Shown here: piece after piece, positions 1 to 7,664 of the stretch
How positions within the stretch are numbered: position 1 is the stretch's first letter
How the letters are laid out: every line of letters begins with the position of its first letter
NCBI GenBank assembly: GCA_050251715.1
Contig: JBFWMG010000059.1
Coordinates: forward strand, 1-13,891
Source of the DNA: JBFWMG01 sp050251715
GTDB taxonomy: Bacteria; Desulfobacterota; Desulfovibrionia; Desulfovibrionales; Desulfovibrionaceae
Reading direction: 5' to 3'
DNA: 13,891 nt
The notes under the pieces: model-generated
Told to the model about the DNA's origin: nothing
Databases searched by the model: none
What the model saw: only the letters and a program-made list of their open reading frames with translations
Program-made: the position numbers and the translations under genes

Positions 1-87
1 CAACCCGGACACCGCGCCCCAGCACAGCATCACGGCCACGAACACCAGTCCGGCGGCGGCAAGGGGAAGGTAGGGAGCAGCGGTCAT
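1..87 (-). CDS. tadC: TadC, N-terminal fragment (cut by the window edge)
   Basis: Only the first 29 codons are present, reading MTAAPYLPLAAAGLVFVAVM and continuing as a hydrophobic segment, then leaving the window at base 1. The ATG (87-85) follows a GGAGG six bases upstream and begins 12 bases after the tadB stop, so it is translated in the same operon. An inner-membrane protein directly after TadB in tad loci is nearly always TadC, the second T2SSF/GspF-like platform protein that works with TadB and the TadA ATPase. The call rests on position and the hydrophobic N-terminus, because no T2SSF domain is visible in this fragment. Confidence 0.75.
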   Translation of the reverse strand, partial: MTAAPYLPLAAAGLVFVAVMLCWGAVSGL

Positions 88-99
88 GGGAGGCCTCCA

Positions 100-1068
100 T
101 TACACCTTGATGACGACCATGCGGCGGATGACCACGATGCCCACGAGCATCATGCCCCCTGCCGCGCCGAGCATCATCCTGCCCAGCGGATGGCTGAACA
201 GCATGCCCAGATAGTGGGGGTTGAGCACAAAAATCGCGCCCGCCGCCAGAAACGGCAGCACCAGGAGCACCATGGCGGTCAGCTTGCCCTCGGCGGCCAA
301 CACCTGCACCCGGCCCTGGAGCTTGAACCGCTCGCGCACCAGGTTGGCGATGCTTTCCACGATTTCCGACAGGTTGCCGCCGGTCTCGCGCTGGATGTTC
401 ACCGAGGCCACGAAGAACATCAGATCGGGACAGTCCACGCGGGCCAGCAGGTTGTCCATGGCCTCGCCCGTGCCCAGGCCAAAGTTGATTTCATCGAGCG
501 TGGTGCCGAATTCCGGGCCGATGGGATCGCCGAATTCGTCGGCCACCATGCGCAGCCCGCTGTTGAAGGCGTGCCCGGCCTTGAGGGCGCGGCCCACCAG
601 GTCGAGGGCGTCGGGCAGCTGCCGCTGGAACGCGGCCATGCGCCGCGCCTTGGCCGCGCGCGCCAGCACCACGGGCGCATACCCCGCAGCACCCGCCGCG
701 CCCAGCCCGAACAACAGGCTGCCGGTCGCGGCGTCCACGGCCACGAACGCCAACACCGCCAGCACGGCGCACAGCAGCATGAACACCGAGGGCGGCATGG
801 ACCAACGCGCCTGGCGCAGCATTTCCTCCACGCCCCCGGCGGGCGACAGCCGCCGGGCCAGCCGCGCCAGCCAGTCGGTACGCTGGTCGCGGTCGCGCCG
901 GATGGACACGCCCGCGTCCGCCGCGTTGCGCGCGGCCATGATCCGCAACCGCTCCCGCGCCTGCCTGCGCCCGGCGTCGCGCCGGGCAAAGACCAACGAC
1001 TGCGCGGCCATGACCAGCAAAAACGCCGCCGCCACGGCCACGAGGGTGATAAGCAGTTGCATGCCCAT
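100..1068 (-). CDS. tadB: TadB, inner-membrane platform protein of the Flp pilus
   Basis: A 322-aa integral membrane protein of the T2SSF/GspF family, which forms the inner-membrane platform coupling TadA ATP hydrolysis to pilin polymerisation. An N-terminal membrane segment (about residues 5-27) precedes an Arg-rich cytoplasmic stretch. Two further membrane segments lie at about 94-112 and 116-137. The T2SSF cytoplasmic domain covers about 150-260 (LPDALDLVGRALKAGHAF, then QRETGGNLSEIVESIANLVRER), and two C-terminal membrane segments lie at about 263-283 and 297-315. This is the usual TadB length and topology. The ATG at 1068 has GGGGAG upstream; a second in-frame ATG two codons later is possible. 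It lies 29 bases after tadA and 12 before tadC, within one operon. Confidence 0.93.
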   Translation of the reverse strand: MGMQLLITLVAVAAAFLLVMAAQSLVFARRDAGRRQARERLRIMAARNAADAGVSIRRDRDQRTDWLARLARRLSPAGGVEEMLRQARWSMPPSVFMLLCAVLAVLAFVAVDAATGSLLFGLGAAGAAGYAPVVLARAAKARRMAAFQRQLPDALDLVGRALKAGHAFNSGLRMVADEFGDPIGPEFGTTLDEINFGLGTGEAMDNLLARVDCPDLMFFVASVNIQRETGGNLSEIVESIANLVRERFKLQGRVQVLAAEGKLTAMVLLVLPFLAAGAIFVLNPHYLGMLFSHPLGRMMLGAAGGMMLVGIVVIRRMVVIKV

Positions 1069-1097
1069 ATGCCGCTCCCCGCGTCCTGTTTTCCCGG

Positions 1098-2612
1098 TTA
1101 CATGACCATGGCGTGAGCCGGGTCGAAAAGCTCCCTGCCCAGCACGACGCCCATGGCCTCCAGCCTGTCCGCGAACCGGGGCCGCACGCCCATGGGCCGG
1201 AACACGCCGCGCACCCTGCCCTTGTCGTCGATGCCGGTCTGGTCAAAGGCGAAGATCTCCTGCATGGAGATCATCTCCCCTTCCATGCCCGTGACCTCGC
1301 ACAGGCTCACGCACTTGCGCGAACCGTCCGCCAGGCGCGCCACCTGGATGATGGCGTCCACGGCCGAGGCGATATACCGCTTCAGGGATTCGCCGCTGAG
1401 CTTGAGCCCGGCCATGGAGACCATGGTTTCCAGGCGCATGAGCGAGTCGCGGGGGGTGTTGGCGTGGATGGTGGCCAGCGAGCCGTCGTGGCCCGTGTTC
1501 ATGGCCTGGAGCATATCCAGCGCCTCGGCGCCGCGCACCTCGCCCAGGATGATGCGGTCGGGCCGCATGCGCAGGCAGTTCTTGACCAGTTCGCGCTGGG
1601 ACACCTCGCCCCTGCCCTCGATGTTGGCGGGCCGGGTTTCCAGGCGCACCACATGGTCCTGCTTCAGTTGCAGCTCCGCCGCGTCCTCGATGGTCACGAT
1701 GCGCTCGTCGTGGGGCACGAAGCGGGACAGCACGTTGAGCATGGTGGTCTTGCCGCTGCCCGTGCCGCCGGAAATGAGGATGTTGAGCCGCGCGCGCACC
1801 ATGCCGCGCAGCACCTCGCCCACCTGGGGGGTGAGGGCGCGGAAATTGACCAGGTCTTCCAGCTCCAGCGGGTCGCGGGAAAACTTGCGGATGGACAGGC
1901 TGGGACCGTCGATGGCCAGGGGCGGGATGATGGCGTTGACGCGGCTGCCGTCCAGAAGCCGGGCGTCCACCATGGGCGAGGATTCGTCCACGCGGCGGCC
2001 CACACGGGTCACGATGCGGTCGATGATCTTGCGCAGGTGCGTGTCGTCCTTGAACCGCGCGCCCGTGCATTCCAGCTTGCCGCCGCGCTCCACATAGATG
2101 TTGGCGAACCCGTTGACCAGCACGTCGTTGACCGTGGGATCCTGCAGGAACGGCTCCAGCGGCCCCAGGCCCAGCACCTCGTCCTGGATCTCCATGACCA
2201 GGCAGCGCCGTTCCGCCGCGTTGAGCGGCACGGTGGCGTACTCGTCGCGCAGCAGTTGCTCCACCAGGGTGGCTATCTCCGTGCGCAGCTGGTCCACGGG
2301 CAGGGATTCGATCACGGACAGGTCGATGTAGTCGATGAGCCGGTCGTGGATGGCGGTCTTGACCTCATAGTATTCCTCGCCATGATTGCGGGACACGGGG
2401 GCGGCCGGGGCTTCCGGCGCCTGGGCCGGGGAGGCGGGGGCGGCCGGGACGCGGACAGGGACGGCCTGCGGCGCGCCGTGCGCCACAACGCGGGGCGTGG
2501 CAGGCCGCAGCAGCGCCGCGCCAAGGCTGCGCACGGGCCCGGCCTGTTCCGTTGATTCCACAGGGCCGCCGCCATTGCCCAGATGCCGTTGCAAACGTTG
2601 CGCCACGCTCAT
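1098..2612 (-). CDS. tadA: TadA/CpaF, Flp pilus assembly ATPase
   Basis: A 504-aa secretion ATPase of the GspE/VirB11 superfamily, CpaF/TadA branch, which is a cytoplasmic hexamer powering Flp pilus assembly. A Pro/Ala-rich, probably disordered tail (about 35-75) precedes an N-terminal domain (about 80-260). The catalytic core has Walker A GGTGSGKTT (282-290), an Asp box TIEDAAEL (307-314), Walker B RIILGE (353-358) and the His box ATIHANTP (380-387), all intact. The open frame extends far upstream, but the real start is the ATG at 2612: GGAGG lies four bases before it, and everything upstream is tadZ in another frame. It begins 14 bases after the tadZ stop. Confidence 0.97.
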   Translation of the reverse strand: MSVAQRLQRHLGNGGGPVESTEQAGPVRSLGAALLRPATPRVVAHGAPQAVPVRVPAAPASPAQAPEAPAAPVSRNHGEEYYEVKTAIHDRLIDYIDLSVIESLPVDQLRTEIATLVEQLLRDEYATVPLNAAERRCLVMEIQDEVLGLGPLEPFLQDPTVNDVLVNGFANIYVERGGKLECTGARFKDDTHLRKIIDRIVTRVGRRVDESSPMVDARLLDGSRVNAIIPPLAIDGPSLSIRKFSRDPLELEDLVNFRALTPQVGEVLRGMVRARLNILISGGTGSGKTTMLNVLSRFVPHDERIVTIEDAAELQLKQDHVVRLETRPANIEGRGEVSQRELVKNCLRMRPDRIILGEVRGAEALDMLQAMNTGHDGSLATIHANTPRDSLMRLETMVSMAGLKLSGESLKRYIASAVDAIIQVARLADGSRKCVSLCEVTGMEGEMISMQEIFAFDQTGIDDKGRVRGVFRPMGVRPRFADRLEAMGVVLGRELFDPAHAMVM

Positions 2613-2626
2613 GGTGCCTCCAGGGA

Positions 2627-3886
2627 TCACGGCTGCGCCGCAGCCGGCTTTCTGAACAGGGAAAGGCCGAACAGGCCGGAACGCTCCTTGGCCGGGACAG
2701 GACGGCGGCCCGAGGCCAGCGCGCCCGCCATGGCCGCCACCTCGCGGGTGGCGCGGCTCTTGGGAGCCGCCTCCCGCAGGGGCTTGCCCAGGTTGATGGC
2801 GGACATGGCCGCCGCATAGTCGTTGTGCACCAGCCAGAACGCCTTGCGGCCCAGAATCTCCTCCGCGTCCTGCACCGATATCTCCGAACTGCTCAAATAG
2901 CGGTTGAACACCACGCGCACCGCGTCGCCGGACACGCTGGCAAGGCCTTGCACCGCCGCGTCCCACTTCTGCATGTTGGCCAGGCTCGGCAGCCCCAGCT
3001 CGCCCACCAGCAGCACCCGCGACGCCTGCCCCATGACCGCGCAGGCGGTCTCGTCCAAAAAGCCGCCGCCATCCACCACCACATAGGCGAAATTCTCGCG
3101 CAGCAGGGCGAACAACCGTTCCAGCCCCTCGTCCGAGGGCGCGTTGTCGTCGCCATGCCGGGCGGGGCCGGGCAGCACGTGCACGCCGGAGGCGTGCCGC
3201 GCCATGCCGCTCAACAGATAGGTGGCGTCCAGACGGTCGAGGTTGCGCAGCATCTCGCCCCAATCGCGCCGGGGCTCGATGTCCAGGAACAACGGGATCT
3301 CGCCAAAGGAGGGATTCATGTCCACAAGCGCCACGGACGATCCCGCGCCAGCCGCGCCGGTCGCCCCCTTGACCGGAGGGTTGGCCAGGGCTTGCAGCTC
3401 CACGGCCAGGTTCACGGCCAGGGTGGTCGCGCCCACGCCGCCCTTGCAGCCCACCACATGGATGACGCCGCCGCACTGGTCCGGGGCTGGCGTCCTGCCG
3501 TTCGCAACGCCCGCGCCGCGCATGCCGCGCGCCAGGGCGCGGCGGCTGTCGAACCGCGCCAGGGCGTGGCGCAGCTCCTCGGGCGCGGGCGGCAGGGGCA
3601 GGCATTCCTTGACGCCCGCGCGCATGGCCGCCACCAGCAGGTCGGGCGACCGGTCCGTGGACACCAGAAACACCTCGTCCACGCCCGCCATGGCCAGCAT
3701 CCGTTCCACCACGGCCACGTCCTGTGCCAGGTCGCCGCCGGGCTCGAAAAACACCAGCCCGCGCGCCACGCCGCCCGACGCGCCGGACACGGCCACACCG
3801 GCCTCGTCGGCCAGCAGTTCGCGCATGAGCCGGGTCGATTCCTGGTCCCGCATGGCCAGGGTGACCTGTATGGTTTCGCTTCGCAT
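2627..3886 (-). CDS. tadZ: TadZ/CpaE, MinD/ParA-like pilus localisation ATPase
   Basis: A 419-aa protein of the CpaE/TadZ family, which places the Tad machine at its site on the inner membrane. Residues about 1-110 resemble a degenerate response-regulator receiver domain (MRAGVKECLPLPPAPEEL matches the usual end of that fold). A MinD/ParA-like domain follows from about 140. Its deviant P-loop reads CKGGVGATT (147-155), with Ala where ParA/MinD have the second Lys of KGGVGKT. VALVDMNPSFG (185-195) and YVVVDGGGF (268-276) are the Walker A' and B strands. From memory of the family, a modified P-loop is common in TadZ/CpaE. The ATG at 3886 follows AAAGGGGG by about five bases. A 120-bp structured gap separates it from the upstream gene. 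Confidence 0.93.
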   Translation of the reverse strand: MRSETIQVTLAMRDQESTRLMRELLADEAGVAVSGASGGVARGLVFFEPGGDLAQDVAVVERMLAMAGVDEVFLVSTDRSPDLLVAAMRAGVKECLPLPPAPEELRHALARFDSRRALARGMRGAGVANGRTPAPDQCGGVIHVVGCKGGVGATTLAVNLAVELQALANPPVKGATGAAGAGSSVALVDMNPSFGEIPLFLDIEPRRDWGEMLRNLDRLDATYLLSGMARHASGVHVLPGPARHGDDNAPSDEGLERLFALLRENFAYVVVDGGGFLDETACAVMGQASRVLLVGELGLPSLANMQKWDAAVQGLASVSGDAVRVVFNRYLSSSEISVQDAEEILGRKAFWLVHNDYAAAMSAINLGKPLREAAPKSRATREVAAMAGALASGRRPVPAKERSGLFGLSLFRKPAAAQP

Positions 3887-3905
3887 AACGCCCCCTTTGT
3901 CCGTT

Positions 3906-4005
3906 AGAGCATCCTAACTTTGCAAAAGATGAGATGCTCTTATGCATTTTGTTGAAATAATGCCGCATTATTTCAATGCATCGCATTGCTTCAATGCCAA
4001 AATGC
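3906..4005. repeat. Nested inverted-repeat element between the TadE-like gene and tadZ
   Basis: This AT-rich 100-bp stretch, in an otherwise GC-rich operon, contains several perfect inverted repeats. AGAGCATC (3906-3913) pairs with GATGCTCT (3933-3940). TTGAAATAATGC (3952-3963) pairs with GCATTATTTCAA (3965-3976) across one base. GCATTG (3983-3988) pairs with CAATGC (3992-3997). GCATTTTG (3944-3951) pairs with CAAAATGC (3998-4005), closing the last two hairpins into a three-way junction with no unpaired base at two of its three joints. The closing arm ends one base before the stop codon of the upstream gene (minus-strand sense). It may be a REP/MITE-like repeat or an intra-operon RNA structure; I do not recognise a named family. 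Confidence 0.7.
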
Positions 4006-4006
4006 G

Positions 4007-4369
4007 TTACAGCCGCGCCGCCGTGCCCGCCGCCGCCACCTTGGGCAGCGCAAGCGGCAGCACCAGCGGCGACACCCGCGCCTCGACCAGCACGCGCAGG
4101 GGTTGGTCGCCCGCACCCTCGATGCTCACGCTATGGTCGCCGTCCATGCCGCGCAGGATCATGACGCGCTCCACGGCGGCGGCCACCTCGGCGTCGGTGC
4201 GGCCGCCCACGGCGGCCAGTTGCGCGCCCACCTGCGCGGCCCGGGTCACGATGCGCTCGGCCCACACCATGCGGCCCGCCTCCACGCCGTACAGCAGCGT
4301 CAGGCACAGCACCGGAAGCGCCACGAGCCAATGGCTCCGCCGTCCCGCCTTGTGTTCTCCGCGTTCCAT
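4007..4369 (-). CDS. TadE-like small membrane protein
   Basis: A 120-aa protein with a basic N-terminus (MERGEHKAGRRSH), one membrane segment at about 14-29 and an amphipathic helix after it (RMVWAERIVTRAAQVGAQLAA), then a small extracytoplasmic domain. This is the architecture of TadE/TadF pseudopilin-like proteins, but the G|xxxxE processing motif seen in the two plus-strand homologues is missing. The ATG at 4369 shares one base with the lipoprotein stop (TGATG), showing translational coupling; AAGGGG lies eight bases upstream. A GTG one codon earlier (4372) is an alternative start. It is followed directly by the structured repeat. Assignment to the TadE group is from topology and position only. 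Confidence 0.6.
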   Translation of the reverse strand: MERGEHKAGRRSHWLVALPVLCLTLLYGVEAGRMVWAERIVTRAAQVGAQLAAVGGRTDAEVAAAVERVMILRGMDGDHSVSIEGAGDQPLRVLVEARVSPLVLPLALPKVAAAGTAARL

Positions 4370-4656
4370 CACTTTGTCCCCTTGGTCATTAAGGTGAAAA
4401 ATTCATTCATATCCACGCCCTGCTGCTCGGCGGCGGCGCCAAACGACCCGGTATAGCCGTTCATGCTTTCCGCGGCGGCCTCGCCGTACATCCCGGTCAC
4501 CGGCGCGTTGCCGCCCGCGTCCGGGTTGAGCGCCTGGTCGCGCATGATGGTGCGCAACGACTCGCCAAAGGTGTCGGGCCGGGCCTCCTCGCGCGTGCAG
4601 CCCACCAGGGCCGCCAGCGCCAACACCGCCAGCATCGTGATGCATGTGGTACGCAT
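4369..4656 (-). CDS. Small Tad-locus lipoprotein
   Basis: A 95-aa exported lipoprotein. The signal peptide MRTTCITMLAVLALAALVGC ends in a lipobox LVGC with the lipidated Cys at residue 20, leaving a mature chain of about 76 residues (TREEARPDTFGESLRTIMRD onwards). The segment TFGESLR followed by QALNPDAGG resembles, from memory, short lipoproteins found beside secretins in other tad/cpa loci (an FG-S-R pattern then NP). Its location between the secretin and a TadE-like gene suggests a pilotin or secretin-accessory role in place of CpaD or RcpB, neither of which is present here. The ATG at 4656 has GGAG upstream, nine bases after the rcpA stop. Lipoprotein status is firm; the role is inferred. 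Confidence 0.8.
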   Translation of the reverse strand: MRTTCITMLAVLALAALVGCTREEARPDTFGESLRTIMRDQALNPDAGGNAPVTGMYGEAAAESMNGYTGSFGAAAEQQGVDMNEFFTLMTKGTK

Positions 4657-4665
4657 GGCCCGCTC

Positions 4666-6165
4666 CTACCAGGTTTGCGGCAGGGAATGGCCAAACGCCC
4701 CTTCCATGCCCGATTCAGGCTCCCGCGCCGGGGCGGCAGCCGGTTGCGTGAGCGCCGCCTTGTCGGGCCGGGGCTCGCTGCGCTTGCCGTGCAGATAGAA
4801 ATCCACGTCGTTCGGCTCATCCCAGTTGTCCGTGGGCAGCGTGTGTTGCGCCATGTCCACGGGCCGCACCAGCCGGGGGGTGACCAGGATGACCAGTTCG
4901 GTCTCGCTCTTCTGAAAGGAATTGCTGCGGAACAGCGTGCCCAGGACAGGCAGGTCGCCCAGGCCGGGGGTCTTGTCCACGACCTCGCGCACCGAGTCGT
5001 TGAGCAGGCCCGCGATGGCGAAGGACTGCCCGTCGGCCAGCTCCACCGTGGTGGCGGCCTTGCGGGTGTTGAGCGCGGGGATGAGGAAGTTGTTCACGTT
5101 GACCGCGTTGTTGTAGTCCAGCTCGGACACCTCGGGCGTGACCTTCATGCTGATGCGGTCGCGGCCCAGCACCGTGGGCATGAACTCCAGGCCCACGCCG
5201 TAGGGCTTGTATTCGATGGTCACCGTGCCCAGCGCGCCGGGAATGGGAATGGGGATCTCGCCGCCCGCCAGGAACCGCGCGCCCTGGCCGGACAGGCAGA
5301 TGAGGGTCGGCTCGGCCAGGATCTTGATGAGCCCGTTCTGCTTGAGCGCGTCCAGAAAACCGGTGTACACCGCGTTGCCGTTGTGGAAGCGGAACATGCC
5401 GTTCACGCTCTGGGTCACGTACATGTTGCCCGCGCTCTCATAGGGCGAGATGGGCAGCGGACCGTTCTGGTTGTCCAGGTAGACCATGTTGTTCAGGAAC
5501 TGGTAGACGAAGTCGCCGTTCATGAAATAGCTGAAATTCACGCCCATGCGCTTGAGCACCGAACGGGAGACTTCCGCGACCTTCACTTCCAGCATGACCT
5601 GGCGCACGCCGCCCACCTGCATGAGATTGAGCACCTTGCCGGGCGAAAAGCTCTCGGCCAGGGCCAGGGCGCGGCTCATGTTCTCGGGACTGGTGGCGGT
5701 TCCGGCCAGCGACACCTTGCCCTGGGCCGCGAACACGCGGATGTCGGACTCGCCGGGCAACACCTGATGGATGAGTTCCTTGAGGTGCGTGAGGTTGGGC
5801 GCCACGATCACGTCGTACACCGCCACCACCCGGTCCGCCTTGTCCCACATGACCAGATTGGTCGAACCAAGGGTCTTGCCCGTGAGATGCATCTGCGTGG
5901 GCGACAGCAGCAGGATGTCCGCGATGTCCGGCGCGCCCAGCGAAATGCGCGACACCGGGCCGGGCGTGCGCACCACGGCGGACCGGCCCAGCATGATCTC
6001 CACGCGTTCGGCATGGGCGAAGCGCTCCACCGTCACGCCGCCCCCGGCCATGGCGGCCCGGCCAAAAGCCAACGGCAGAAGCGCCGTGGCGCACAGAAGC
6101 AGAAGCGCCGTGGCGCACAGGTGCAATGTTGTGATGGTGCGTGCTATGGCGGTGCGTGCTGTCAT
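4666..6165 (-). CDS. rcpA: RcpA/CpaC, outer-membrane secretin of the Flp pilus
   Basis: A 499-aa secretin forming the outer-membrane channel for the pilus. A long signal peptide (about 1-40, ending near AMA) is followed by the pilus-assembly N-domain (about 55-120; RISLGAPDIADILLLSPTQM, then KTLGSTNLVMWD) and a BON-like domain (about 122-190). The secretin domain (about 265-435) shows the family signatures: GGEIPIPIPG, VELADGQSFAIAGLL, PGLGDLPVLGTLFRS and ELVILVTPRLV. The ATG at 6165 has AGGAGA six bases upstream and lies nine bases past the rcpC stop. The signal peptide contains an 8-residue tandem repeat, LCATALLL then LCATALLP. The length is normal and all core secretin motifs are intact. 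Confidence 0.96.
   Translation of the reverse strand: MTARTAIARTITTLHLCATALLLLCATALLPLAFGRAAMAGGGVTVERFAHAERVEIMLGRSAVVRTPGPVSRISLGAPDIADILLLSPTQMHLTGKTLGSTNLVMWDKADRVVAVYDVIVAPNLTHLKELIHQVLPGESDIRVFAAQGKVSLAGTATSPENMSRALALAESFSPGKVLNLMQVGGVRQVMLEVKVAEVSRSVLKRMGVNFSYFMNGDFVYQFLNNMVYLDNQNGPLPISPYESAGNMYVTQSVNGMFRFHNGNAVYTGFLDALKQNGLIKILAEPTLICLSGQGARFLAGGEIPIPIPGALGTVTIEYKPYGVGLEFMPTVLGRDRISMKVTPEVSELDYNNAVNVNNFLIPALNTRKAATTVELADGQSFAIAGLLNDSVREVVDKTPGLGDLPVLGTLFRSNSFQKSETELVILVTPRLVRPVDMAQHTLPTDNWDEPNDVDFYLHGKRSEPRPDKAALTQPAAAPAREPESGMEGAFGHSLPQTW
6075..6120 (-). repeat. 24-bp-period tandem repeat inside the rcpA signal peptide
   Basis: The 22-base unit at 6075-6096 recurs exactly at 6099-6120, a period of 24 bases. 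It encodes LCATALL twice in frame (residues 16-22 and 24-30), lengthening the hydrophobic core of the secretin signal peptide by eight residues. It looks like a recent slippage or unequal-crossover duplication. Confidence 0.9.
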
Positions 6166-6174
6166 GGCCGTCTC

Positions 6175-7014
6175 CTAGAACTTCATGGTCTTGGTTTGGC
6201 TGCCCACGATGACCTGCACCATATGGGGCTGGGGAGCGGGCGCGCCCCGCTTGGCGGTCCTGGGCCGCGCGCTGGGCTTGAGCGCGGCCAGGGTGGAGGC
6301 GATGGTCGCCCCGCTGGTGAGCACGGTGCCCGTGTCCTGCGGGTTGCGCAGGGCGAAATGCAGCGTGCCGCGCGTGGCGGCCAGGGACAGGGTTTCCCCT
6401 TCCGCCGGTGAGAGTTCCAGGGTGTAGGTGCCCACGGGCGCGGGCTTGCCGTCGCCGTCGTCGGCCAGCTCCGTGCCCGTGGCCAGCACCAGCACGTTTT
6501 CCAGCACGGTCTTGGTCTGCACGCCGGAACCTTCCACACGGTCCCGCCGCTCGACTTCCAGGGTCACCAGCACGTCCACGCGGTTGCCGGGACGGATGAA
6601 CCCGGCCTGGCCCAGCACCTCGTTGCCCTTGACCGTGAAGGCGCGGTGGCCCGCGGCGATGAGCGTGCTGATGCCTGCGGCCGCCGCATCCAGGGGCGCA
6701 AGGCGCGCCTCGGTCACGGGCTCGTTGGCGTGCAGCGGGGCGGACAGGTAGCGCCCCTCCACTTCTTCAATGGTGGTGAAATATTGCTGGGGCAGGCTTT
6801 CCTTGAGAAAGGCGGCCTTGCGCACCATGTCCGGCAGCATGCGCGTGCCGCGCTGGAGATCGCGGGCCGCCACCAGCACCGACACCTCGGGCCGGGCAAC
6901 GGGAGCCTGCGCCGCGCGCTGCGGCGCGCCCATGAACCGGAAAACCAGAAAACCCGCCAGCAGGGCCAGGGTCAGCGCGGCGCCGAGTTGGATGATGGTG
7001 CGTGTCTTGCCCAT
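6175..7014 (-). CDS. rcpC: RcpC/CpaB, periplasmic Flp pilus assembly protein
   Basis: A 279-aa protein of the CpaB/RcpC family, anchored in the inner membrane and reaching the periplasm, where it is thought to link with the secretin. One N-terminal membrane segment (about 7-27) precedes a SAF domain (about 43-105; VSVLVAARDLQRGTRM, then HANEPVTEARL) and the RcpC/CpaB domain (about 112-225; GHRAFTVKGNEVLGQAGFIR, then RVDVLVTLE). The basic tail (KPSARPRTAKRG) is typical of low-complexity CpaB ends. The ATG at 7014 follows GGGGAGA. It sits between tadV (34 bases away) and rcpA (9 bases). Confidence 0.93.
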   Translation of the reverse strand: MGKTRTIIQLGAALTLALLAGFLVFRFMGAPQRAAQAPVARPEVSVLVAARDLQRGTRMLPDMVRKAAFLKESLPQQYFTTIEEVEGRYLSAPLHANEPVTEARLAPLDAAAAGISTLIAAGHRAFTVKGNEVLGQAGFIRPGNRVDVLVTLEVERRDRVEGSGVQTKTVLENVLVLATGTELADDGDGKPAPVGTYTLELSPAEGETLSLAATRGTLHFALRNPQDTGTVLTSGATIASTLAALKPSARPRTAKRGAPAPQPHMVQVIVGSQTKTMKF

Positions 7015-7048
7015 GGCGTCTCCCCTCTTGTGTTGCCGCCGCGCCCGG

Positions 7049-7606
7049 TCACGCGGCCAACCCGGCCACTCCGGCCAGGGTTTGCCAAACCAGGTAGGCC
7101 AGCGTGCCGACCGCGATGGCCACGCCGTAGCACAGGCGCGGCAGGCCGGACACGATCCGGGGCGGCGCGATGTCGCACACGGTGCGGGTCATGGCGGTCA
7201 TGGCGGTCATGGCCACAAAACGGCGGCAGCCGTCGTACACGCGCCGCGCTTCCTCGCGCCGCGCCGCCAGCACCGCCAGGGCGTACAGGCCTCCCGCCAC
7301 GCTGGTCAGCAAAAAGGACCACAGTGCGCCCGCGGGGCCGAGCGCCGCGCCCACGGCGGCCATGAGCTTCACGTCGCCCGCGCCCATGACGCCCAGCGCA
7401 TAAGGCAGGATGATGCAGCCAAAGCCCACGCCAAGCCCGCCAAGGCTGAACAGGAAACCGTCCAGGTGCCCTGTCCACCCGTGCCAGGCCAGAGAGGCGG
7501 CCGCGAGGCCAAAGGTGATGGTGTTGGGAATGCGCTGCGCGCGCAGGTCGGTGATGGTGGCGGCGGCAAGCGCGCAGCCCAAGAGAATGATGATCGTCGC
7601 GTCCAT
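7049..7606 (-). CDS. tadV: TadV/CpaA, type IV prepilin peptidase
   Basis: A 185-aa inner-membrane aspartyl protease of the short CpaA/TadV type (PF01478 peptidase A24), lacking the N-methyltransferase half of PilD. The two catalytic aspartates are D20 (in TDLRAQRIPN) and D78 (in GAGDVK), with hydrophobic segments throughout. It should cleave Flp and the TadE/F-like pseudopilins after Gly. The frame is open up to 7684, but the ATG at 7606 directly follows GGAGGGGGGAC and gives the expected N-terminus MDATIIILLGCALAAATITD. A soluble-looking loop (RREEARRVYDGCRRFVAMTAMTAMTR) includes a 9-bp triplicate. It lies 168 bp downstream of flp, across a hairpin. Confidence 0.93.
   Translation of the reverse strand: MDATIIILLGCALAAATITDLRAQRIPNTITFGLAAASLAWHGWTGHLDGFLFSLGGLGVGFGCIILPYALGVMGAGDVKLMAAVGAALGPAGALWSFLLTSVAGGLYALAVLAARREEARRVYDGCRRFVAMTAMTAMTRTVCDIAPPRIVSGLPRLCYGVAIAVGTLAYLVWQTLAGVAGLAA
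7187..7213 (-). repeat. Three tandem copies of a 9-bp unit within tadV
   Basis: GGTCATGGC occurs three times in a row (7187-7195, 7196-7204, 7205-7213; plus-strand reading), encoding the AMTAMTAMT stretch in the last cytoplasmic loop of TadV. As a multiple of three bases it can change copy number without breaking the frame. Confidence 0.85.
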
Positions 7607-7664
7607 GTCCCCCCTCCGTCGTCCCGTTGCGGCGCGTCGCCTTGTGTCACCCGGAGGAGGGTTG

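Noticed and set aside
2613..3986. Upstream extension of the tadA reading frame, giving a 962-residue protein
   Set aside because: It overlaps tadZ in a different frame, has Gly/Arg/Ala-rich shadow composition, and tadA has its own GGAGG-preceded ATG at 2612.
190..6411. Long plus-strand open frames at 190-1116, 1113-2555, 2552-3907 and 4675-6411
   Set aside because: They are antisense shadows of conserved tad genes in GC-rich DNA: rich in His, Arg, Gln and Gly, with no recognisable domains.
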